The notes under the pieces are model-generated. The model ran no database searches. It worked only from the letters and a program-made list of their open reading frames with translations, and had not been told where the DNA came from. A stretch of 44,036 nt of DNA from Hydnum rufescens UP504 (taxonomy: Eukaryota; Basidiomycota; Agaricomycetes; Cantharellales; Hydnaceae), in the NCBI GenBank assembly GCA_014904985.1, contig MU129147.1, positions 40,630-84,665 of the forward strand, given 5' to 3'. This document shows positions 36,644 to 44,036 of the stretch, piece by piece. Numbering within the stretch: the first letter of the stretch is position 1; every line of letters begins with the position of its first letter. The translations under genes and the position numbers were made by a program.

Positions 36644-38730
36644 TCATTCGAAATTGTGGCTGGCAGGTTGCGATCGTTACGCGATGCGGTAAGGTCGATT
36701 TATTTGGTTAGGTGGAGTCCTGAGGCAATGGCATCGTCACTAGCGAGGAAATGGGTCAATCGTTCATGTCTTCCCCAAATTGATTGAAAGTCGTGGCTTC
36801 AGAGCAACCAGATAGGACGTACATCCATTTTTTGTTTGAGAGGCATCCGGCCCAGATAGGAATTCGATACTGTTGTACCAGCGGGATTGGACGTACAATG
36901 TGAGGAGCACTTGTACTGTACCGTCGCAAGAATACGCTATTGAAGGCGTCAAGAGACTGGTCCGCGGGAATCAAATATGAGAGACCAAATTCGACAACCG
37001 AGGCAAAATGCCACGATATTCACACCTACCAACGTAGAAATCCCCAAATGACGAGGCCTCCACTTGCTCTATAATCGAGGAAGCTCGGGGACGTCCCGAG
37101 GTCGACACGATACCGACACAATTCCTCACCTTGGTCTTGATCAAAGTAGCACCTGGTTCGGTGACCATTCGAGGTGTAAACCATTAGTTCCAAGGTGGTG
37201 GGCCAGGATCATAGGAATACTCCATATCGACCGCAGAGATGCATACCGTATCGTGAGGAACTAAGTTTACGCAGTCGGAGCTCGGACCTGCTTCCTTTCA
37301 TGATGCAGGCACCTCTCCGGAAAATGGATTCCTCCGTAGGAATAAGGGGTTATTGCCATTTACCTGTGCTCACAGAGTGATCTGCCTGCAGCGCCCATGA
37401 TGCAGGCCGGTCTCATCGTCCTATCCCCCGTTCTGTGGGCAGCACAGCTTGCCTGAACACACTCTGAGGGTGAGATCGGGCTCCACCGCGGCACGACAGT
37501 CTCCATGAGCTGGACGAATAAAGCATACAATGCTAGAACCGAATGGTTCCTAGAAAAAAAGATGGGAGACATCAGATCATCTCACGGGGGCTCTCCAAAA
37601 CAAATCGCTTCCGGTAAAACAGATCAATCCTCTCAACAACCAATGTGGAAAGTCCCAAATAACAACGGCTCAACTTTTGCTACAAGATTGGGTGTTCAAG
37701 GTGGACACTGTAACGACAGTGGTACATATCCACATTTTCCTCTTTATCGAAGAAGCGAATCATCTGCTCCCCATTGGAGGCACGAAGCGCACATTGAATC
37801 TGCAGCCTACATAAGGAAGGGCGATAGATTGTGGTTCCCAGATAGAAACATCTCATATCGAACACAGGGATCCATTGCACTGGCATATGGCATGGAGCGA
37901 AATGTATTTAGGCGATCGAGAGGCTGAATTGTGTTTCCATTTTCGGGTTGGCTCTGTGGGCTATCTATCCCGGAAATTGAACACATGCACGAAGTCAACG
38001 CCTCGAACCCACGGAAGGAGTACAATCACCCACTTGGAATGAGAAATTCTGCGCCTGATGCTCGCGCGGGGGGCACGACATGCCTGAGAGAGAGAGAGAG
38101 AATCTGATTTGTATCCCGCGTAGGCGCGGAAGGCGCCGAGAGCGGTTTACTGTACCTACAAACATGTGGTAGCAGTAAGGAGGTGCAAGCGGGATTGGGG
38201 GAAACTAAGTTCAGTGGGGCAGACGGGGTTTGGTTACGAAAATAGTAGCGTAAAGCATGGAATAGTAACGGGCATAGAACATAGCAGAGATAAATAACTA
38301 TAGACATATGGGGAAAGTAGCATATCAGACGAGGTGTTCAGTGTTTCTCGTATGCTGGCCCAGTAAGTGGCGGTGCGTGCGATAGAGCCGGCATTCTGAG
38401 AGGATGTGAGTGCGCAATTGGAGTGCGTGGCCACATTGGCATTCGGATGGACGACATGCCTGAAAACAGACTCCGATTGAATTCCGGAGACGAGCTACCG
38501 GATTCCGGAAGCTCCCCTACACCAGGGTGGCATGTCACCATCAGTCGCACAATATCACGACATGCAAGGTCATCCAGGAAATCTACAGAGAAGGGAATCT
38601 AACCAACAATAATATTGGTTAGAATAGGCACCACGGTAGCTTGGGGGATCCATCACGAGAAGTAATGTATCTACGCGCATTTTTGAAGGCTGCCAATATT
38701 GACTCCCAGGATCTGCTGGAAATCGCATAA
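36644..38730. other. Host-like intergenic or unrecognised region
   Basis: Only short competing frames. The longest (37,505-37,927, 140 codons, plus) is polar and unrecognised. A short (GA)n run is at 38,085-38,102. No repeat shared with the left half of the window was noticed. Confidence 0.3.
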
Positions 38731-40523
38731 ATGTCCCCAAGCGAACCCGAGCCATGCGCAGCCATCGCCGACAGAACACCAATGAGTGCTAACCTCGGTC
38801 TGCTCGCCCTCCCTCTTGAACTTCTCATTCGCATTTTCGCGCTTCTTGAGGGACATCAGATCGTCAGATGTATTGCAGTGTGTCCTCATCAGTGATGTCG
38901 CCTCTTTATTTCTGAATCTTGAGTGTCATCAAGGTGTGTTCCTACTTTAAGCTTGCCATCGAAAATTCGATCACACTACAGTATGTCATCAAACTGGATA
39001 TGTTCGGTTATATTGATGGTCCCGGACGTGCCGATTCCGCGCGTCTAAATCAACTTGAGAGACACATCGACACCTGGAACAAACTGGACTGGGTCGAATC
39101 TCGCATCGATCTTCCAATTTCGCGTGCTTTAGTTGAACCCCGCGAAGGCATATATGCGATCTCGAATTACACAGAAGTGATATGCATCCAGCTTCCATCT
39201 CTTCATCGCGGCGTTCCGCTCCGGATGTGGACACTGGGATTTGAATTCCCCGTCGACCTAGTCGAGATCGATCCAAGTAATAATCTTCTTGTGGCTCTGT
39301 TCACGCAAGTCTCTTGTGTTCACATGGGATTATTCTTCTGTTACAACTTGTCTCGAATCTATAGGATACCCAGGAGCGCGATCAATCCATCTGATACTAG
39401 GTATCTCGCTCTTCATCTGCGGACGCTGTCCGACAATACTCCTCATCCACGTGCTACAAGTCCCATCCTTTTTCCGACCATGAATCCCGTTTCGTACTAC
39501 AGCATCTGCAAGATCCGAGTCATGGGTCTTTTGCTGGGATTGGCTGATGTGGAAGGATTAGAAATATGGAACTGGGCAACTTGCCGGAAAATGACGGTGC
39601 GGAAAACCCCTAGCCATCTCCCTACGATCAGATATTTACCATTTTTTTGTGTTCTCGAGTGGCCAGATGTTAGGGTCTAGCTTAGGGAATGACCCCCGGC
39701 CCACTTTCGGTTCTTTCGAATTTTTAAGCACCACATCATTTTTGCTTCCATGTGACGGAAGGCTTGAAGTTTATCAGATCCCTGTGGAATCTCCGGGAGT
39801 CCCACCCATCCTTATTGCCGCGTTTTGTATGCCGCCCACGATTCCGGGATATGCTGGGAGGTGTTCGGTCAATTCGACTCCACCTGTCTTGCATCATAGG
39901 GATGATCGAGACCGCCTCACGAGTCCCTCCTCCCTCCTCCCCCCCCTTTCCGCATAACCGAGGACAGTCGTTGTATCGAAATGGTTTGGATCGTCTTTGA
40001 TGTCTATCGTGGCATCAGGCTTTCCTTGAACATCCCATTCCAAATACCTTTATCTGCTCTTCGTCACTCTGCCCTGTATCCAATCCCGCTGGCGATCCCC
40101 TGGGATCTTTGGTCAAAGGATATCTACTTCTTGAAAGAAGGTGGACCCGCAGCGTCGTACAGGATGAGCGGAGGGCGACTCATAGACTTGACTTGCTCAT
40201 CTGATTCGCATTGTACCGTGTCCCTCTTTGACCTCAATCGATCCAGAGCCGGTGTGCCTGTTAGGACGAGGCCAGATTCTTCCATAGACGATGATCAATC
40301 ATCACATCTAATAAAATCGGATGTGTTCCCACTCGGTGAGATAAGCATCAAACAGCCGCATCCGGTCTACGTCGCCTCTCGATCTCTCAGCTTGGGGGAA
40401 TATATTCCAAGATTCCTGATTCTCGATGATGAACGCATCATGATTTGGGCTGTATGTCTCCAAGTTTTTCACTCGGTGTCCTGGCTGCTTTTATTGATTC
40501 ATCTTATAATTCAAGCGTCGTGA
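38731..40523 (+). CDS. F-box protein, multi-exon, with a possible frameshift
   Basis: The start ATG at 38,731 was chosen because it is in frame with the F-box. Exon 1 encodes LPLELLIRIFALLEGHQIVR (F-box, residues about 27-46), the Skp1-binding motif of SCF ubiquitin ligases. A 56-nt intron (38,878-38,933, GTGTGT..CATCAAG) joins RCIA to VCSYFKLAIENSITLQYVIK, the usual continuation. The exon then runs to about 39,596 (LEIWNWATCRKMT), with a probable intron to about 39,674. The next block has FLSTTSFLLPCDGRLEVYQI. The last block (about 39,950-40,523) has FRITEDSRCIEMVWIVFDVY and PWDLWSKDIYFL. Between these two the reading changes frame in a C-run near 39,940-39,950: an unrecognised intron, a mutation or a base-call error. 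Mushroom genomes carry many such F-box genes; the substrate is unknown. Confidence 0.75.
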
Positions 40524-42190
40524 TCCTGAGGCACCGGGGATGACTGCGGAGGAGCATCGGGCTCATAAATTAATCGTTTTAAGCTTCTGATGCCCTCCAT
40601 TGATAGACAGGGAGACGGTGGTAAGTGAAGCAGAGGCCATACCCTTTGGGAGGAAACACGTGCTGAAATATCACGTCTCTCGTCAGGAGGCCTTAGGTCT
40701 TTAGGTCTTGGGGATTCTCCCTGAGGAGGATTCGAGTCCAAGGTATTGGTCAATGCCGATGAATTTCCCAGTGATTCAAATCCAGCAGAGTATCCGGGCT
40801 TGTAGATACATATCTGAGGCATCCGATGGATGGAGGGTTTATTAGAATATGATGATTTTGAGTGAGCAACTCAATGGTCATGCCGAAATAACCATCTTTC
40901 GTCCATGAATTTTCATGAACACATAGACTATCTAGATCTCACTGGTGCCTGATTCATATTATTTTGCAAGGGTGAGACGCATTCGTGCGGGAGGGTCACT
41001 TGCGATACTCGCAGTTAATGTTTCCACTCCTCTGCCTCCTATGCATTCATGACAATTTTTGGACAGAGATGCTAATTTCAGCACGATCGTTGAATGTTCT
41101 AGTGGACCCATTTATCCGCCAGAGGTATCATATTTATATGTGCAGACCCAAGATTCTTTCCCTTTGGGGATTGACAAACACCTTGGATTCGAATTCATGA
41201 AGAAAAACCCAACACCAAGTGACGCCACCATCTTCGCTCGGTCTATGTGGGCAGCCCCCATCATACACAACACGTCAGAAGCTTAAAATGGTCAGTGTTA
41301 TGAGCCTCCTACCCCCTCCGCTCCTCCTTCATTCCTTATTTTTCACTTGCTTCTTCAGCAGTTCCACATCGAGGAATGAAAATAAATATAAATACGTAAA
41401 CATACGGCCCAAATGAAGTGTAGATCAAGGGGACGTTCCCCGAGCTGAGAGCTAATAGACGCGGACATTCCGTCCTCATCTTACCGTGGGGAGACATCCG
41501 GCTTCATTAGATGCCAAAATTGGTGATTCCTTACGAGGGGTCTCAGGATGATGCGCGTGCGGGCGCTGGTTCATCCAAGCCAGATATGATACGCACAGCT
41601 TCGATTGTGGCCTCGGGTAACGGCCGTGACGGTCACGGAGTTCTCGATAGAAGTTCCTACCTACGACCCTTTCACTTTATCAGCCTGGAGCTGCGCGGGA
41701 CGTGAAAATTGCCACAGGTAAGTTGGCGCGTCAGAACCCCGCCCTGACTCTGCGGGAAGGCGTGTGAGGCTACGACTTAGCAACACCAGCCCCCGGCTAT
41801 TGGTGGGAGGGAAGGAAAAGGAAAGACAGAAATATTTCCCCCGATGGTTCCAGCTGGTAGGAGCAGACGCGATGAAAGACGAACCGACGAAACGAAGCGG
41901 AAGCAAAAGCTTCGGCTGTCTCTGCTTAGTGTTGCCAAGGACTCAGACTCCTACCCAGTCGGGGCGTGGTTATCTCTGGCTAGGTCTCGCTAGCTGTAGC
42001 AGAGTGCGGAAATGAAATACGGAAATAAAATTGCAAAGTCCGAATAAATATGATTACAAATATGGTGCATTGTCATTGTGGGAAAAGAAAAATGGGCAAC
42101 AGAGATAACCACTACCCCAACTGGCGCCACTTGTAAGCCTAACCCTATCCTGCCCCACCGGAAAACCCACAACCAAGCTGGGGGTTGACT
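40524..42190. other. Host-like region, no gene assigned
   Basis: Two short segments in opposite strands share sequence: minus strand around 40,735-40,815 and plus strand around 41,130-41,195 (both contain a CATATxTAT..GATTGAC.AA.ACCTTGGA.TCGAAT pattern). They may be diverged duplicates of one coding exon. 41,059-41,286 is a 75-codon plus frame of unknown family. Otherwise nothing recognised. Confidence 0.3.
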
Positions 42191-42231
42191 GCAAATCTGT
42201 CATGAGACCCCATCAGACTTTTACAACAGTG

Positions 42232-42700
42232 CCTATGTGATGCTCTCCAACCTACGCACAATAGATGGGATTCATGCTGCTAGCCTTGACCGGTTTGATG
42301 TCCGCCCACACCTCTATCAGGCACAGATTTGTCAGCACCAGCTGTGAAAAGTTGACATTGTTGCAACTGCCACTACTGGGGCAGGGAAATCACTTACATT
42401 TTTCCTGCCAATGCTATTTGAGGAAGGAATGACATTCATTGTCTCCCCATTAAATAAATTGGGTGACCAGCATGTTGCTGATGCTGAGAAGTGTGGCTTT
42501 ACCTCTATTGCCATCTCAGCTGCTACTCTGATGAATGAGATCATGAAGGTAAGGAATGCAAGGTATGTACTGGCTCTTGTTTGACCAGTTAGTATATAGG
42601 ATGTTCACATGAAGAAATATTGTGTCCTGGTTATCTGCCCAGAGCTAATCTTCGGGACATGATTCAAGCCACTCTGGAGGAATGCTCAGTGGGTATCCTC
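42232..42700 (+). pseudogene. RecQ-like DEAD/DEAH helicase, N-terminal relic
   Basis: The translation gives AYVMLSNLRTIDGIHAASLD, then RPHLYQAQICQHQL, then Walker A in ATATTGAGKSLTFFLPMLFE, then TFIVSPLNKLGDQHVADAEK and GFTSIAISAATLMNEIMK. This is the first RecA-like domain of a RecQ-type helicase common in mushroom genomes. A TGA directly after HQL interrupts it before Walker A. GTAAGG at about 42,550 looks like a 5' splice site, and the next exon (KKYCVLVICPELIFG, about 42,609) continues but soon has a stop. The DEAH box and the second domain are missing. Confidence 0.75.
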
Positions 42701-42899
42701 TGTGTTGGAGGTATGAGCTTGGATACATGTATTACATCAGATATATTGTACCAGCCTGCCAAATACATGCTAGTTCCTGTTCCCACCCCCATCCACCTGA
42801 ACTTGCCCATTCAACAGGTTATGGGCCCATGCTCAGGGCTATAGTGGACCCTAGAAGTCCTCCTTGGAACTCAAGGCACCTGTCTCCCTGACTCTGACC

Positions 42900-43195
42900 A
42901 GGTCACAGACACCTGCATAGTCAGTCACTTGCTCAGTTGGTCATAGGTTCTATAAGTCAGTTGCTGTATTGGTTTGTGCAGCCACCTTAGGTTTTGTGTG
43001 GGGTGTTGGTTTTGCCCCATATCAGTACACTCAGTTTTGTGCAGGATGTTGGCTTTGCCCCATATCAGTTCACCTTGGTCAGCAAAAATCCCTCAATCAG
43101 TTTTATCAGTTTATCCCTTTTCCTAATTTTCCCCAACCACACTCTACAACCTTGTCCTACATCCAACCCCACATACTTGCATCCAACCCATCACT
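42900..43195. other. Leader of Copia relic with a 47-bp partial tandem repeat
   Basis: No gene. GGTGTTGGTTTTGCCCCATA at 43,001 is repeated as GGATGTTGGCTTTGCCCCAT at about 43,043. The stretch before the Gag start could be LTR or leader sequence. Confidence 0.35.
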
Positions 43196-43860
43196 ATGCC
43201 TAAATCAAGCTTTGACAAGCTGAATGATGCCAATTAGCACATTTGGAAGGATTATATGGAGTCGCTCCTTGTTGATAAAGAAGGTCTATATACTCTTGTG
43301 GATGGTACTGAAATGACACCTCTCACTGGCCCAACTCAAAGGCCATGATCGCATTCAGGAAGAAACAGTGACTAGCATGGGCCACCATCCACTTGAATGT
43401 TGAGCCCAATCAGTTGGTCCACTGCAAGTCCAAAGACCCCAAAGAGATCTGGGATGAACTTGCAACTGCACACAATGCATGAGGTCTCACCTCTCTCATG
43501 TCACTCCAGTGTACTTTCCATACAATGTCAAAAGAGACCAATGTCCCCATGCAAACCTGGATCTCTTCAGTCCATGATATTGCCTCATGTATCATGGAGC
43601 TCAACTCAGACATAGCCACCAAGGACATCATCCTTGCACTCACCCATGGACTTCCTCCAGCTTACAAATCCCTCATCATTGCACTTGATTCCATGGACCA
43701 TTCAGCACTCACCATTGATTACATTGTCCAGTGACTCCTCAATGAAGAGGAACAGCAGATCTCAAATGCCATTCCCTCTCATGGACCTACAAGTGCTTAT
43801 GTTGCATGTGTCAGGGCGACACTGCCGTCAAAGCCACAAACAGAAAGAGGAAAGAGATTA
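43196..43860 (+). pseudogene. Ty1/Copia-type Gag relic
   Basis: The start MPKSSFDKLNDAN is followed by a TAG where NYHIWK is usual, then HIWKDYMESLLVDKEGLYTL and VDGTE: the N-terminal pattern of basidiomycete Copia Gag. Further along, in shifted frames, come WDELATAHNA, SLQCTFHTMSKETNVPMQTW, DIILALTHGLPPAYKSLIIA and TIDYIVQ.LLNEEEQQ. Several stops break it. The capsid-like domain is nearly complete, but no zinc knuckle, protease or integrase follows before the window ends. Confidence 0.8.
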
Positions 43861-43872
43861 ATTAACCACACG

Positions 43873-43953
43873 CTATCGCAGTGGGAATCCTGAGTATACA
43901 CCACACAACAAGGGACACACAAGTCTTGCACCTATCGCAGTGGGAATCCTGAG
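43873..43953 (+). repeat. 22-bp direct repeat at the window end
   Basis: CTATCGCAGTGGGAATCCTGAG occurs at 43,873-43,894 and 43,932-43,953 with a 37-bp spacer. It is followed by a TATAAATA word at about 43,990, so this could be the start of another element's LTR. Confidence 0.6.
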
Positions 43954-44036
43954 AGATCAAAACTGGTGATCCCCCAACTGCGAAGGGCTATAAATACTAT
44001 TTCCTGCACACAGCCTCCAACCTTCCAGAGCCTTCC

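Noticed and set aside
38085..38102. (GA)n microsatellite as a meaningful site
   Set aside because: A short simple repeat with nothing around it; common by chance.

Overview
The window looks like nuclear DNA of a basidiomycete fungus, most likely a mushroom-forming Agaricomycete. The evidence is short introns (50-110 nt) with CTAAC/CTGAT-type branch sites, a multi-exon F-box gene of the expanded mushroom type, and relics of KDZ transposase, Helitron-style PIF1-like helicase, RecQ-like helicase, Ty3/Gypsy and Ty1/Copia Gag, plus a tyrosine-recombinase retrotransposon. No tRNA, rRNA or CRISPR array was found. Identifications come from reading the sequence only; no database search was possible.

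Layout: 0.6-1.4 kb is a broken Gypsy-type Gag. 1.7-3.2 kb is an unrecognised decayed coding stretch, followed by a decayed KDZ transposase (3.3-4.9 kb). From 5.1 to 33.7 kb the window is dominated by five very large palindromic (foldback) elements, called here A (5.1-8.14 kb), B (8.2-11.8 kb), C (11.8-20.6 kb, interrupted), D (14.2-16.0 kb, inside C) and E (23.7-33.7 kb, interrupted). Between C and E lie a 21-bp minisatellite, a 93-bp satellite and a fossil recombinase fragment. The right part (33.7-42.2 kb) is CpG-containing, low-repeat host-like DNA with one convincing gene, an F-box protein (38.7-40.5 kb). The last 2 kb hold a RecQ-like helicase relic and a Copia Gag relic.

The most unusual content is in the palindromes. 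Every arm carries one or more copies of a compact module, always pointing outward from the palindrome centre: an exon-side hairpin (CCACACCC...GGGTGTGG), then within about 15 nt a 5' splice site (GTAAGT-like), an intron of 90-113 nt containing a second hairpin (typically CAAAAAGAGCAGC...GCTGCTCTTTTTG), a CTAAC/CTAAT branch-like site and a YAG. I count 26 such modules (1 in A, 3+5 in B, 4+9 in C, 1+1 in D, 1+1 in E); 22 keep GT...AG. Stems differ between modules but stay self-complementary. A conserved core around GGCAATTGCCGGCATTGAG lies between the centre and the first module of most arms. I know of no described element with this architecture; naming it new is inference.

Element E is a complete transposon-like unit: about 4.4 kb, palindromic end to end, with clustered TGTAGCTACA motifs near both ends and an 8-bp target duplication (TACTGATG). 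Its right arm was later split by a 5,617-bp Ngaro/PAT-type retrotransposon with A1...B1-A2-B2 split direct repeats, Gag, an intron-containing RT/RNase H and a tyrosine recombinase. That copy is dead (in-frame stop, two frameshifts, a catalytic Arg to His change), and every difference between its paired repeats lies at a CpG site, which points to cytosine-methylation decay.
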